Positions 25,619 to 35,885 of a DNA stretch of 64,000 nt are shown here, piece by piece. The position numbers were made by a program, and so were the translations under genes. Source of the stretch: an uncultured Acidimicrobiales bacterium. Lineage in GTDB: Bacteria; Actinomycetota; Acidimicrobiia; Acidimicrobiales; Aldehydirespiratoraceae. Each line of letters begins with the position of its first letter. The first letter of the stretch is position 1. The stretch is taken from assembly GCA_905480195.1 (NCBI GenBank), contig CAJQPN010000001.1, forward strand, positions 81,132 through 145,131. The letters are read 5' to 3'. Under the pieces are notes generated by a model, which saw only the letters and a list, made by a program, of their open reading frames with translations, was not told the DNA's origin and did not search any database.

Positions 25619-28600
25619 ATGGGAGTTCATTCGACACCGGTCACATGGGTGATCGGCACCTTCCTTACCGCCAGTCTCGTCGTCTTCGTCGTGCCAGCCC
25701 TTGCGCCCGCTGCATACCTCGCAGCGAGCCTCGCGTTCTTCGTGACCGCACGGTTTCGATTGCCCCTCCTGCGGGCGGAGGATCGGCGTCCCTGGCTGGC
25801 GTTGATCGCAGGAACGGCGCTGCTGGTCATCTCGGCGATTACCCGCAGCGTTCATGGCTCGCTCACCGGTGAGACGAACCCACTCCCGTCGCCAGCTGAC
25901 CTTCTCGCCTTTCCGGGCTACGGCCTACTCATCTTGACCCTCGTGCTCCTCGTACGAGCACAAGGCCACCGACATCGACGGTGGCGACGCGAAGCAACGA
26001 TCGACGGAGCGATCATTGGTGCTGCGTTTGCTGTATTGATCTTCGCAACGGTGCTGAGCCCCTACATCTCAGATGCGGCAATCCCAGCAGACGAGCGCCT
26101 CGTCAATGCCATCTACTCGGTCCTAACCATCGTCCTCCTGGCCAATGTCGCCAGGGCTGCAATTGGAACCGGAACCAACAACCGGTCCTGGCAACTCGTC
26201 GCGCTAGGCGCCTTCTGCCTCAGTATCTCCGACCTTCTCATTCTTCTCGATACCGCCGGTTCGTCGTGGGCGTCTCGGCCCGCCGGATCTGCCGCACTCT
26301 TGTCCTTCGCTGGCGGTTCCGCCGCGCTTCTTCATCCGCACGCCCTCACCCTCTCCAGGAACGAAACGGTGAGACCGCCTGCACTGTCGACCGCCCGAAT
26401 CCTGATGCTCGGTGTGGCGTTCCTGATCGTGCCAATCACGCTCCTGCTTCCGTTGCTTTGGGGGCAGGATCCCGAGATCCCCGTGGTGATCGCAGGGTCG
26501 GTTTTGCTCGCCGGCCTCAGCCTGACTCGGATCTGGATCCTCTTCGCCGCAAACCAGCAGGTGGGAACCTTCGAAGCGGCGCTCCGGGACGCCAGCGGAA
26601 AGATGATCTCTGCGGCAAGCACCAACGAAGCACTTCGAGTTGCTCACGCCACCGCCAACACCATCATCGGCGACGCCGGAAAAGTGTCGCTGGAGCCGCT
26701 CGAACTCTACGACGACCTCTTCACCATCGGTACCAACGGCAGCTACATCTACATCGGGTTGGATGAGACTCCCGATGACTCGCAGACGATCGCCCTTCGC
26801 GGCCTCGATGCCCAGTTGATCTCCGCGATCCGGGGTATCGGAATCCGGGAGGCGGAACTATCGAGCCGCGTCGCGCATCAGATCTCGGCCCTGGTAGAGC
26901 AGAGTGCCGATCTCGTCTTCGTTCTGCGCCAGGGCACGATCACCTTCGCGTCCCCGAATGTCGCACGCGTGCTGGGTGCTCATCCGGCTGACCTTGTCGA
27001 AACGAGCTGCCTCGAACTGATTCACAGCGCCGACCACGACTGCGTTCGCGCGTTGATTGCCAACCCGTCACTGCGGTTGGCAACTCCGGGCACGACCGAG
27101 GCACGAATCGTTTCGTCGGAGGGCGTTCGGTGGTTCGACATGACCGCTCGCGACTTCTCAGATGACCCGGAAGTGGCAGGCGTCGTGCTTACTGCTCGCG
27201 ATGTTACCGAGGAGCGCGCCGCAAAGATCGGGCTTCGCCGCTCCGAACAATGGTTCCGAGGACTCGTGCAGCACAGCAGCGACGTGATCGCCGTACTCGA
27301 CGTTGCCGGTGTCTTCACCTACGCCAGCCCAGCGGCCGATGACCTCTTCGGGATCGCACCGACCGAGTTGCAGGGACGCACGTTCATCGAACTGCTCGAC
27401 AATGATGAACGAAATGATGTGAGTCGAGTTCGTACGGCCCTTGCATCCGGTCCACTAGGGGTGCGAAACCTCGAGGTCGTCATCGTTCGACCCGACGGCA
27501 CCAACCGCACCGCTGAGGTAACGATCACGGATCTCCGCAACGACCCGTCGGTCAACGGCCTGGTTCTAAACATCCGCGACGTGACCGATCGAAAGAAACT
27601 CGAAGACGACCTTCGATATCAAGCCCTTCACGACGACCTCACCGGTCTCGGGAGTCGGATTCAGTTCCACCACCAGTTGACCGAGGCCCTCGGCCCAACC
27701 CGCCGGAAGGATTCGATGGTCGCCGCTCTTTTCATCGACATCGATGACTTCAAGACAATCAACGACTCTCTCGGCCACGCAGCAGGCGACCAAGTCCTCG
27801 TCGAGATTTCGAGTCGTCTCCAGTCCCGCCTCCGCCTTCACGACCGCGCCGCCCGCTTCGGCGGCGACGAGTTCGCCGTGGTTGTCAGCGATGTCTACAG
27901 CGAAGGCGACATCACCGGCATAGCCGACCGCATCCTCGAGGAACTCTCGGTTCCGGTCACCCTCCACGGCCAGGCGATACGAATCGGTGTCAGTGTCGGC
28001 ATTGCGATCGACGAAGACGGCCGTACGTCCCCTGACGATCTGATCCGGGCTGCCGACGTGGCGATGTACGAAGCGAAGGAGCAGGGCAAAGGCCGGTGGG
28101 CGATGTTCGAGTCGTCCATGGCGGATCAGACGCTCGAACGTTTCGAGCTCGGTAACTCGCTCGGCCAGGCGATCGAGAACGACGAGTTGATGGTTTATTA
28201 CCAGCCGATCGTCGATCTGGGCTCTGGAAAGACCCTTGGAGTCGAAGCCCTCGTTCGCTGGAACCATCCCGTCCGCGGGATGGTTGGCCCCGGCCAGTTC
28301 ATCCCGATCGCGGAGAAGAATGGGCTCATCGTTCCGCTCGGACGCTGGGTGCTCGAACAAGCGGTCCACCAAGTCGCGAAGTGGCGGGCCGACGGCCATG
28401 ACATCTACGCAAGCGTCAACATCTCAGCGGTGCAACTCCAGCGAGCTGGAATCGTCGCCGAGGTCCTCAAGATCGTCGACGCCGCCGGTATGGACCGCCA
28501 CGCCGTCGTCTTGGAACTGACCGAGTCGGCGCTGATCAACGACTTCGATCTCGTGAATGAGCGGATTGAGGCACTCCGCAAGGCAGGCCTACGCGTAGCG

Positions 28601-28930
28601 ATCGACGACTTCGGCACCGGCTACGCATCGCTCACCTATGTCGATCAGTTCGCAGCCGACATCTTGAAGATCGACCAGAGTTTCGTTGCGAAACTCGAAG
28701 CCAGTGACGAGTCTGCGATCGTCTCGACGGTGTTGTCGATTGCCAAATCGATGGGCGCTAAGTGTGTTGCCGAAGGTATCGAGGTGCCGGAGCAGCATCG
28801 TCGCCTCTTGGCCCTCGGTTGTTCCGTCGGCCAGGGCTACTACTTCACTCGCCCAGCACCGGCCCAGGCGATCACCAGCACCCTGTTACGAGAGGTGGAG
28901 CGCGAAACGCTCACCGACACCGCACACTGA
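25619..28930 (+). CDS. Membrane PAS-PAS-GGDEF-EAL c-di-GMP enzyme
   Basis: 1103 residues. The N-terminal ~310 residues hold 8-10 hydrophobic segments (for example VTWVIGTFLTASLVVFVV and LMLGVAFLIVPITLLLPLL), an uncharacterised membrane sensor. Two PAS domains follow (VEQSADLVFVLRQGTITFAS near 425; LVQHSSDVIAVLDVAGVFTY near 550). The GGDEF domain is intact (GGDEF at 748-752) and so is EAL (876-878, with DDFGTG and AEGIE downstream). Both synthesis and breakdown of c-di-GMP are possible, with the balance set by membrane or PAS signals. ATG 25619 lies 23 bp after a DnaA-box-like site. Confidence 0.92.
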   Translation: MGVHSTPVTWVIGTFLTASLVVFVVPALAPAAYLAASLAFFVTARFRLPLLRAEDRRPWLALIAGTALLVISAITRSVHGSLTGETNPLPSPADLLAFPGYGLLILTLVLLVRAQGHRHRRWRREATIDGAIIGAAFAVLIFATVLSPYISDAAIPADERLVNAIYSVLTIVLLANVARAAIGTGTNNRSWQLVALGAFCLSISDLLILLDTAGSSWASRPAGSAALLSFAGGSAALLHPHALTLSRNETVRPPALSTARILMLGVAFLIVPITLLLPLLWGQDPEIPVVIAGSVLLAGLSLTRIWILFAANQQVGTFEAALRDASGKMISAASTNEALRVAHATANTIIGDAGKVSLEPLELYDDLFTIGTNGSYIYIGLDETPDDSQTIALRGLDAQLISAIRGIGIREAELSSRVAHQISALVEQSADLVFVLRQGTITFASPNVARVLGAHPADLVETSCLELIHSADHDCVRALIANPSLRLATPGTTEARIVSSEGVRWFDMTARDFSDDPEVAGVVLTARDVTEERAAKIGLRRSEQWFRGLVQHSSDVIAVLDVAGVFTYASPAADDLFGIAPTELQGRTFIELLDNDERNDVSRVRTALASGPLGVRNLEVVIVRPDGTNRTAEVTITDLRNDPSVNGLVLNIRDVTDRKKLEDDLRYQALHDDLTGLGSRIQFHHQLTEALGPTRRKDSMVAALFIDIDDFKTINDSLGHAAGDQVLVEISSRLQSRLRLHDRAARFGGDEFAVVVSDVYSEGDITGIADRILEELSVPVTLHGQAIRIGVSVGIAIDEDGRTSPDDLIRAADVAMYEAKEQGKGRWAMFESSMADQTLERFELGNSLGQAIENDELMVYYQPIVDLGSGKTLGVEALVRWNHPVRGMVGPGQFIPIAEKNGLIVPLGRWVLEQAVHQVAKWRADGHDIYASVNISAVQLQRAGIVAEVLKIVDAAGMDRHAVVLELTESALINDFDLVNERIEALRKAGLRVAIDDFGTGYASLTYVDQFAADILKIDQSFVAKLEASDESAIVSTVLSIAKSMGAKCVAEGIEVPEQHRRLLALGCSVGQGYYFTRPAPAQAITSTLLREVERETLTDTAH

Positions 28931-28977
28931 GTGCTCCACGGCGTCTGATCCATCCGCGGAGCTGCGAGACTGCGGCG

Positions 28978-29802
28978 GTGCCGGCTATCACCACTGCGCT
29001 CGAACCCGTCCTTCTCGACGGCGAACGAATCGCAACGATCGGCACGATCACGATCGACAATCCCGATCGACGCAACGCCATGACCGCGGCCATGTACTCG
29101 GCCATTCCCACAGCCTGCGCAACGCTTTGCGCCGAGCCTGATCTGCGGGCGGTCATGCTGCGAGGGGCGGGCAACCGGGCGTTCTGCGCCGGCAGTGACA
29201 TCAGCGAGTTCCGCGAGCGCAGGATGGGTGACGGCGCAACGACCTATGACAGCGCCGAACATCAGGCGTGGGATGCGCTCGCAGCGATCGGGGTCCCGAC
29301 CGTAGCGGTGATCCACGGCCACTGTCGGGGCGGAGGTGTTGCACTCGCCCTTCACTGCGACCTCCGTCTCGCAGCAGACACCGCCCAGTTCGGCGTTCCA
29401 CCCGCGAACCTCGGCCTCAACTACCCACCCAAGGCGACCCGTCGATTGGTGGCGTTGATCGGGCCAGCATGGACAAAACGGCTGCTGTTCACCGCCGAGA
29501 CGATCGATGCCGACAAGGCGTGCCGCATCGGCCTCGTCGAGGAGGTCGTTCCTGCTGCTGAACTGGACTGCCATGCCGCTCGCCTCGCTGGGCTGATGGC
29601 TGAGAAGGCCCCGTTGTCACAGCGAGCAGCCAAAGCCGTCGTGGACACGATCGTCACCCATGGCACCGCTGCTGATCGAATGCTTCGCGATCTCTCGCCC
29701 CGTGCCGCCGACCTCACCGCAGCGTGCTACGAAAGCGATGACTTCCGCGAAGGAGTACGCGCCTTCAGCGAGAAGCGAACACCCCGGTTTCGAGGGGTCT
29801 GA
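28978..29802 (+). CDS. Enoyl-CoA hydratase/isomerase family protein
   Basis: 274 residues from GTG 28978. Crotonase hallmarks are ITIDNPDRRNAM, the oxyanion segment RAFCAGSDISEF and IHGHCRGGGVALALHCDLR. The position of the second catalytic Glu (NLGLNYPPK) lacks an acidic residue, so hydratase activity is uncertain. The family covers hydratases, isomerases and hydrolases. It lies 48 bp after the GGDEF-EAL gene on the same strand and is followed by an alpha/beta hydrolase. Confidence 0.85.
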   Translation: MPAITTALEPVLLDGERIATIGTITIDNPDRRNAMTAAMYSAIPTACATLCAEPDLRAVMLRGAGNRAFCAGSDISEFRERRMGDGATTYDSAEHQAWDALAAIGVPTVAVIHGHCRGGGVALALHCDLRLAADTAQFGVPPANLGLNYPPKATRRLVALIGPAWTKRLLFTAETIDADKACRIGLVEEVVPAAELDCHAARLAGLMAEKAPLSQRAAKAVVDTIVTHGTAADRMLRDLSPRAADLTAACYESDDFREGVRAFSEKRTPRFRGV

Positions 29803-29815
29803 GGAGATCTGATTC

Positions 29816-30514
29816 ATGACTGCACTGCACACGACGACCTGCGGCCCCGCCATCGGCACCGACACGATCACTACCTTGTGGGTCCATGGTGTCGATTCCG
29901 ACGCGCACGTGTGGGATGCCGCAACCGAGATCGTCGCAGTCGAGCATCCGTGCGTCACCATCGACCTACCCGGGCACGGCGCGTCGCCTGAGCCGTCCGA
30001 TCCTGCGGCATACACGCGAGAAGCCGTGCTTGCCGACCTCGACGCAGTCATCGCGGGTATCCGAAACGCCGATTCCGATCAGCGGATCGTGCTCATCGGC
30101 CACAGCCTCGGTGGCTACCTGGGACTTGCGCATACCCTTACTCGTGACGACGACTATGGGATCGATGCTCTCGTGCTGGTGTCGACAGGCCCTGGGTTTC
30201 GTGACACCGAAGCAATGCAAAGCTGGAACGAGCGGGTCCAGGCGAACGCTGTTTCGTACAGCGTCAGCGAGCTCGCTGCGACGATCGCATTCCATATGGA
30301 CTCGATGGTGATGGACCGCGTCACCGAGCTGACACTTCCGATCTCGCTCGTGATCGGCGACGGCGACAAGGCCTTCCTGGGGGCCAACGACTACCTCGAG
30401 CGAAAGCTGCCGCACGCAACCCGAACCACCGTCGAAGGGGCCCGTCACTTCGTGATGAAGTCTCATCCCCAATCGGTGGCCGCAGCCGTTGCGGCTGTGG
30501 TCGGAGAACTCTAG
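29816..30514 (+). CDS. Alpha/beta hydrolase
   Basis: 232 residues. LWVHGVDSDAHVWD is the oxyanion region, GHSLGGYLG the nucleophile elbow with Ser, and the C-terminal GARHFVMKSHP gives the catalytic His. The size and lid-less look fit small esterase/thioesterase or MhpC-like enzymes. It begins 13 bp after the crotonase-family gene and ends 9 bp before hrpB, so the three may be co-transcribed. The substrate is unknown. Confidence 0.85.
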   Translation: MTALHTTTCGPAIGTDTITTLWVHGVDSDAHVWDAATEIVAVEHPCVTIDLPGHGASPEPSDPAAYTREAVLADLDAVIAGIRNADSDQRIVLIGHSLGGYLGLAHTLTRDDDYGIDALVLVSTGPGFRDTEAMQSWNERVQANAVSYSVSELAATIAFHMDSMVMDRVTELTLPISLVIGDGDKAFLGANDYLERKLPHATRTTVEGARHFVMKSHPQSVAAAVAAVVGEL

Positions 30515-30523
30515 GCCAGACCG

Positions 30524-33070
30524 ATGACGGTCGACCGCGTCCGGCTCCCCGTCGACGACGCACTCCCTCGGCTCCACGATGCACTTCGGCATCCGTCGGT
30601 GGTGATCATCGAAGCCCCGGCCGGCACAGGAAAGACGACTCGCGTGCCGCCATCGCTGCTCGACCAGCCTTGGATCGGGAACGACCGAGTCGTCGTGCTC
30701 GAACCGCGACGGGTTGCGGCACGGGCGGCTGCTCGACGTATGGCAAGCGAGCGCGGTGAACGGATCGGCGACACGATCGGACTCCGGACCCGCAACGACA
30801 CGCGCGTGGGCCCATCGACGCGTCTCGAGGTCGTGACCGAAGGCGTTCTCACCCGGATGTTGCTGAACGATCCGGCACTCGAAGGAATCGGAGTGGTCGT
30901 CTTCGACGAGTTCCACGAGCGATCGTTGCACGCCGACACCGCTCTTGCCTTCGTTCGGGAAACTCGGGCAGCACTTCGCCCCGACCTCCGGTTGATTCTG
31001 ATGTCGGCCACCTTCGACGCCGATGCGCTCGCAGCGAGGCTGCAAGCCGACTCGGTGGTGCGTGTCGAGGCGGTCACCTACCCGGTTGCCATCACCTATC
31101 GTGCGCCCGACCCGGGCCAGGACCTCACCGACGCAATGACGAAGACCATCGTTTCGGTTCTGGGCAACGACGCGCACCGCGGCGACCTCCTCGCCTTTCT
31201 TCCGGGCGCCGCTGCGATCAACCGGGTCGACCGCACTCTCCGAAACCGTCTGGGCTCACGGGTCGGGACCGAACTCACGATCACGCCGCTCCACGGTTCG
31301 CTCACTGCCACCGAGCAGGACCAAGCACTTCGGCCCGATCCCGATGATCGTCGCAAGGTCATACTCTCGACTCCGATCGCCGAGACCAGCGTGACAATCG
31401 ATGGAGTCGCAACCGTGATCGACAGCGGCCTCCGACGTCGACCTGTGATCGATCACGGTCGAGGCATGAGTCGCCTTCAAACCGTCAGCGCGAGCCTTGC
31501 CTCCGCCGAGCAGCGAGCCGGTCGCGCCGGGCGACAACAACCCGGATCGTGCGTTCGACTGTGGGCGATGGCCGACGACAGGCACCGTCTTGGCACCGAA
31601 CCAGCCGAGATCGAACGTGCCGATCTCACCGCCCTGGCCCTCGACCTCGCCGCCTGGGGCGCCACGGACCCCGGGGAGTTGTGGTGGCTCGACACCCCGC
31701 CACAGGTGGCGTTCGACCAGGCCCGAAACACGCTTGCTTCCTTCGGTGCCATCGACAACCAGCATCGGCTCACCGACCACGGACGGGCCATGCACCGGCT
31801 CGGGGCCGAGCCCCGACTCGCGCACGTGATGATCACGAGTACCCGACTCGAGGCGACACACCCGGGCGCGGTGGCAACCTCGACCGCCCTCGCCGCCGCA
31901 CTCGCCGACCGCGACCTGCTTCGGGGCCGTGACCGGCCGGTCGACCTGCGGCGCCGCCTTGACCTGATTGCGGGCGGGAATCGGGCGACCCAAGTCGACC
32001 GAGCAGCACTAGAGCAAGCGACGTCGAATGCGAGACGCTGGCGGAACGACCTTGCTGCGCTCTCGCCCGGGGCCGCCGACCAAATCGACAGCGAACTGAC
32101 CGGCCTCCTCATCTCGGTTGCCTTTCCTGATCGGATCGCACGTCGCCGCGCCGACGCCGGCTCCTTCCTTCTTGCGTCCGGTGCGGGGGTGTCGATCAGT
32201 CCAGACGACGCCCTCGCCCATGCCGACTGGCTTGCGGTCGCCGAAACCGACGGTGTGGGAGCTGAGGCGCGAGTTCTCACCGCAGCACCACTTCATCTCA
32301 CCGAGATCGAGGCCCATCACGCCGACGCGATCGACGAGGTGGACCACGGTGGCTGGGATCGACGAGCCCGCGACGTCGTGTTCGAGCGGCGAACTCAACT
32401 CGGTGCGCTCGTTCTCCATCGCCGACCGATGGCGTCACCGCCGAGTGAGGTCGCAATCGAGGCCCTCCTCACCGGTGTTCGTCGCGAAGGGCTGCAGCTC
32501 CTTCGTTGGGACGAGGCCGATCATCGCTGGCGCGATCGGTTGGCCTTTGCCGGTTCGATCCAACCCGATGCCTGGCCTGCGGTCGACGATGCGTCGTTGC
32601 TCGGCACCTTGGAGGCTTGGCTGGCCCCACACCTCCGGCCGTCGTTCCGGCGCAGCGATCTCAGAACGTTGTCGGCTCGAGTCGGGATCGACTCGTTGTT
32701 GGACTGGCAGCAGCGCACCGACCTCGATCGACTCGTACCGACCCACATCGAGGTGCCATCCGGCAGCCGGATTCCGATCGACTACGGCGCAGAGCGCGGT
32801 CCGGTGCTCGCCGTTCGCCTTCAGGAGCTCTTCGGGCTCACCACCACGCCGACCGTGTACAACGGTCGGGTGCCGCTGGTTGTGCACCTGCTGTCGCCCG
32901 CCAACCGGCCGGTGCAGGTCACACTCGACCTCGCGTCGTTCTGGGCCGAGGGCTACGTCGAGGTACGAAAGGAACTCCGCGGTCGGTATCCAAGGCACCA
33001 CTGGCCAGAAGACCCGCTGACCGCCCCACCGACCAATCGGGCCAGACAGCGCCGCTCACAGAGGGAATGA
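30524..33070 (+). CDS. hrpB: ATP-dependent helicase HrpB
   Basis: 848 residues, the normal length of HrpB. Walker A is APAGTGKTTRVPPSLL near residue 30, the DEAH-type box is DEFHERSLHAD near 128, and motif III is LMSATFDAD. The second RecA domain has STPIAETSVTIDGV and QRAGRAGRQQPG. The C-terminal HrpB-specific region ends YPRHHWPEDPL. HrpB proteins are DEAH-box RNA/DNA helicases whose precise cellular role is unclear in most bacteria. Confidence 0.93.
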   Translation: MTVDRVRLPVDDALPRLHDALRHPSVVIIEAPAGTGKTTRVPPSLLDQPWIGNDRVVVLEPRRVAARAAARRMASERGERIGDTIGLRTRNDTRVGPSTRLEVVTEGVLTRMLLNDPALEGIGVVVFDEFHERSLHADTALAFVRETRAALRPDLRLILMSATFDADALAARLQADSVVRVEAVTYPVAITYRAPDPGQDLTDAMTKTIVSVLGNDAHRGDLLAFLPGAAAINRVDRTLRNRLGSRVGTELTITPLHGSLTATEQDQALRPDPDDRRKVILSTPIAETSVTIDGVATVIDSGLRRRPVIDHGRGMSRLQTVSASLASAEQRAGRAGRQQPGSCVRLWAMADDRHRLGTEPAEIERADLTALALDLAAWGATDPGELWWLDTPPQVAFDQARNTLASFGAIDNQHRLTDHGRAMHRLGAEPRLAHVMITSTRLEATHPGAVATSTALAAALADRDLLRGRDRPVDLRRRLDLIAGGNRATQVDRAALEQATSNARRWRNDLAALSPGAADQIDSELTGLLISVAFPDRIARRRADAGSFLLASGAGVSISPDDALAHADWLAVAETDGVGAEARVLTAAPLHLTEIEAHHADAIDEVDHGGWDRRARDVVFERRTQLGALVLHRRPMASPPSEVAIEALLTGVRREGLQLLRWDEADHRWRDRLAFAGSIQPDAWPAVDDASLLGTLEAWLAPHLRPSFRRSDLRTLSARVGIDSLLDWQQRTDLDRLVPTHIEVPSGSRIPIDYGAERGPVLAVRLQELFGLTTTPTVYNGRVPLVVHLLSPANRPVQVTLDLASFWAEGYVEVRKELRGRYPRHHWPEDPLTAPPTNRARQRRSQRE

Positions 33071-33085
33071 CCCGGGCCGAGGCGC

Positions 33086-33823
33086 CTACGAGACCGACAC
33101 ACCCAAAGCAGAACCGATCATGAATGTCGCACCGCACGCAACTGCTGCGACCAGCACCTGCCGCACCGCAGTTCGTATCCGGCTTCGTTCGGTGAAATGC
33201 CCCACCAGCCAGCCGACGATGCCGGCACCTGTCGCACCCAGGATCACCGACGTGATAGTGGCAGACGTTCCATCGGTCACGAACCACGGAGCCAGCGGGA
33301 TGACCGCACCGATCGCGAATGCCACGAACGACGCAACCGCTACGAGAGCCGGCGATCCGAGACCGTTCGGGTCGACACCGAGCTCCTCGCGAGCATGAAT
33401 GTCGAGCGCGATCTCGGGATCGGCCATGATCCCTTCGGCCACGGTAGCGGCCGCCTCGGGGTCGAGGCCTCGATCTCGATAGATGGCTGCGAGCTCACGG
33501 AGCTCGGCCTCGGGATTCTCCTGGAGTGAGCGACGCTCGATCTCAAGCTCACGTTCGATGAGCTCGTTCTGGGCTCGAACACTGACCCATTCGCCTGCCG
33601 CCATCGAGATGGCCCCGGCTAGTAACCCGCTGATTCCGGCGAGCCTCACGAGTGATCCATCGGTGCTGGCACCGGCGATGCCGAGGATGAGTGCCACGTT
33701 CGATACCAGGCCATCACTCACCCCGAACACTGCGGCTCGGGCCGCCCCGCCTTGTACGTCGCGGTGCATGTGAACCCAATGATCGTGGTGGTGATCGTCA
33801 CCCGGGGTTTCTTCGTCGGCCAT
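33086..33823 (-). CDS. VIT1/CCC1-type metal ion transporter
   Basis: 245 residues. A His/Asp-rich N-terminus (GDDHHHDHWVHMH) precedes the first helix with FGVSDGLVSNVALILGI, then GISGLLAGAISMAAGEWVSV, the conserved CCC1/VIT sequences. A cytoplasmic Glu-rich helical loop (LREL..EAAATVAEGIM) and three further membrane helices follow. The plant and yeast homologues export iron or manganese into the vacuole; bacterial members are thought to move Fe2+/Mn2+ across the cytoplasmic membrane. It converges with hrpB. Confidence 0.88.
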   Translation of the reverse strand: MADEETPGDDHHHDHWVHMHRDVQGGAARAAVFGVSDGLVSNVALILGIAGASTDGSLVRLAGISGLLAGAISMAAGEWVSVRAQNELIERELEIERRSLQENPEAELRELAAIYRDRGLDPEAAATVAEGIMADPEIALDIHAREELGVDPNGLGSPALVAVASFVAFAIGAVIPLAPWFVTDGTSATITSVILGATGAGIVGWLVGHFTERSRIRTAVRQVLVAAVACGATFMIGSALGVSVS

Positions 33824-33965
33824 GGTTCCATCCTGCCACGGCCGAGTGAACGACGAGATGGCCAGGTCGCGATCTCGGAGATCCGATGCGCTCGGCGACC
33901 GGTCACAATCTGCTGACTGGGCTGGGCTCCCGCGCGTCCCAAGGTCACCGCGCGAGGATCGATAG

Positions 33966-34892
33966 GTGAGCAGAGGCCGTTTCGCCCCGAGTCCGACCGG
34001 CCGCCTCCATGTCGGGAACCTGCGAACCGCGATGGCCGCCTGGCTGTTCGCCCGATCCGCAGGAAGCGAGTTCCTGCTCCGATTCGAAGACCTTGATCAT
34101 GCCACCGCCCGTCGCGAACACGAGGACGATCAGCGCCGTGACCTCGAGGTGCTCGGCCTCCACTGGGATGGTGTTCCAGTCCGGCAGTCAGAGCGACTTG
34201 AACGCTACGAGGATGCGCTGGCCGATCTCACTCGCAAAGGCCTCACCTATCGGTGTTGGTGTTCGCGTCGTGAGATCCGCGAGGCGGCGAGCGCCCCCCA
34301 TGTGCCATCCGGTCAGTACCCGGGCACTTGCCGCCATCTCACTGCGGGCCAGATTGCCGGGCGGGAAGCGTCGGGGAAGCCACCCGCGCTTCGATTGCGC
34401 GCCGAAGCCCCCGACGTCGAAATCGTCGACCGGCTCCATGGCTCACATCGAGAGGTGGTTGACGATCTTGTTCTCCGCCGCGGTGACGGCACTCCGGCCT
34501 ACAACCTCGTCGTTGTCGTCGACGACGACGCGCAGGCGGTCGAAGAGGTGGTTCGGGCTGACGACCTGCTCTCGTCAACACCTCGTCATGCGCACCTGTG
34601 TGACCTTCTCGGACTTCCTCGCCCCAGCTGGGTGCACGTTCCACTCGTGTTGGCACCCGACGGTGAACGCCTCGCCAAGCGCCACGGGTCGGTAACGCTC
34701 CTTGACCGCGAATTGCTCGGGGATACGCCGGGTCGGGTCGTTGCGGTGCTGGCCGCATCGCTCGGGCTCGACGTGCCCGAAGCCGAAGTGATGCCCCATG
34801 AGCTCCTCGACCGCTTCTCAGATGATCGGCTCAGTCTGGCGCCGTGGACGCTCTCCCCCGTCGACCTGCAGACCCGGTGGCGAAGGCCATAG
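33966..34892 (+). CDS. gluQ: Glutamyl-Q tRNA(Asp) synthetase
   Basis: 308 residues from GTG 33966, far shorter than GluRS because the anticodon-binding domain is absent. GRFAPSPTGRLHVGNLRTA holds the HIGH-type motif (HVGN), and LAKRHGS is the KMSKS-like loop. Four Zn ligands are visible: CWCSRREI and QYPGTC. It glutamylates queuosine in tRNA(Asp). Its presence implies the organism makes or salvages queuosine. Confidence 0.9.
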   Translation: MSRGRFAPSPTGRLHVGNLRTAMAAWLFARSAGSEFLLRFEDLDHATARREHEDDQRRDLEVLGLHWDGVPVRQSERLERYEDALADLTRKGLTYRCWCSRREIREAASAPHVPSGQYPGTCRHLTAGQIAGREASGKPPALRLRAEAPDVEIVDRLHGSHREVVDDLVLRRGDGTPAYNLVVVVDDDAQAVEEVVRADDLLSSTPRHAHLCDLLGLPRPSWVHVPLVLAPDGERLAKRHGSVTLLDRELLGDTPGRVVAVLAASLGLDVPEAEVMPHELLDRFSDDRLSLAPWTLSPVDLQTRWRRP

Positions 34893-34997
34893 GCAACGAT
34901 CGCAGGGATCAGCCGTCGGGTGAGGGTCGCCGCTTCGCCGGGCCATAGCCTGACAGTGAGGGCCATCCCCTGTCGTCAACGCCCAAGGACCTCCTCC

Positions 34998-35882
34998 ATG
35001 ACCGACACTCCCGCATGGTTCACCGCGGCGATCGACACCCTGCCAGAACGGATCCACGTTGACGCAGTGGGCGCATCGATCAATGCCTTCGTGTGGGGCG
35101 ATGCCGGAAAGCCCGGAATCGTTCTGATCCACGGGGGTGCGGCCCATGCACAGTGGTGGAGCCACATCGCGCCGGCGTTCCTCCCCGACTATCGCGTCGT
35201 GGCCCTCGACCTAAGCGGCCACGGTGACAGCGACCGCCGCGAGCGGTACGGCCTCGACCTCTGGACCGATGAAGTCATCGCCGTCATCGACGCAGCCGAG
35301 TTCGCAAGCAAACCGGTCGTGGTCGGTCACTCGATGGGCGGCTTCGTGACGATCGCCACTGCGGCTCGGCACAACGACCGTCTCGGCGGCGCAATCATCA
35401 TCGATTCGCCGGTGGTGAAGATCGACCCCGAAGTCGAGCAAGCCCGGCGCACCAACGACTTCGCAAAGGCGAAGGTGTATGACGATCCCGAGATTCCGGT
35501 TGCGAAGTTCCGAACGATTCCGGCGCAGGAGAACTACCTCCCCTACGTGAAGGAGTACGTCGCCCGCAACTCGCTTCGCCAGTTCGATGACGGGCAATGG
35601 GGTTGGAAATTCGACCCGACCGTATTCATCCCCAAACGCGATGACGCCTCGACTTACCTTCGCGACATCCGGTGCCGGGTCGCCCTGCTGCGCTGCGAGC
35701 ACGGTCTCGTCACCCGAGACATCGGCGACTACATGTACGCCGAGATGGGCCGCGTGGCGCCGGTGATCGAGCTGCCCACGGCTGGGCACCACCCGATGCT
35801 CGACGTGCCGTTGATCCTGATCACGGCGCTGCGGTCACTCCTCGCCGATTGGGACCACTCACACCCTCTGCGCCGAGCCTGA
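34998..35882 (+). CDS. Alpha/beta hydrolase
   Basis: 294 residues from ATG 34998. LIHGGAAHAQWW is the oxyanion loop, GHSMGGFVTIA the nucleophile elbow, and TAGHHPMLDVP the catalytic His. It fits a broad epoxide-hydrolase/haloperoxidase-like group; no specific substrate can be read. It faces the LLM oxidoreductase tail to tail with 3 bp between stops. Confidence 0.85.
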   Translation: MTDTPAWFTAAIDTLPERIHVDAVGASINAFVWGDAGKPGIVLIHGGAAHAQWWSHIAPAFLPDYRVVALDLSGHGDSDRRERYGLDLWTDEVIAVIDAAEFASKPVVVGHSMGGFVTIATAARHNDRLGGAIIIDSPVVKIDPEVEQARRTNDFAKAKVYDDPEIPVAKFRTIPAQENYLPYVKEYVARNSLRQFDDGQWGWKFDPTVFIPKRDDASTYLRDIRCRVALLRCEHGLVTRDIGDYMYAEMGRVAPVIELPTAGHHPMLDVPLILITALRSLLADWDHSHPLRRA

Positions 35883-35885
35883 GGC

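Noticed and set aside
34949..34965. CCTGAC-like half site upstream of an alpha/beta hydrolase
   Set aside because: Only one arm matches; the second arm GTCAGG is missing.
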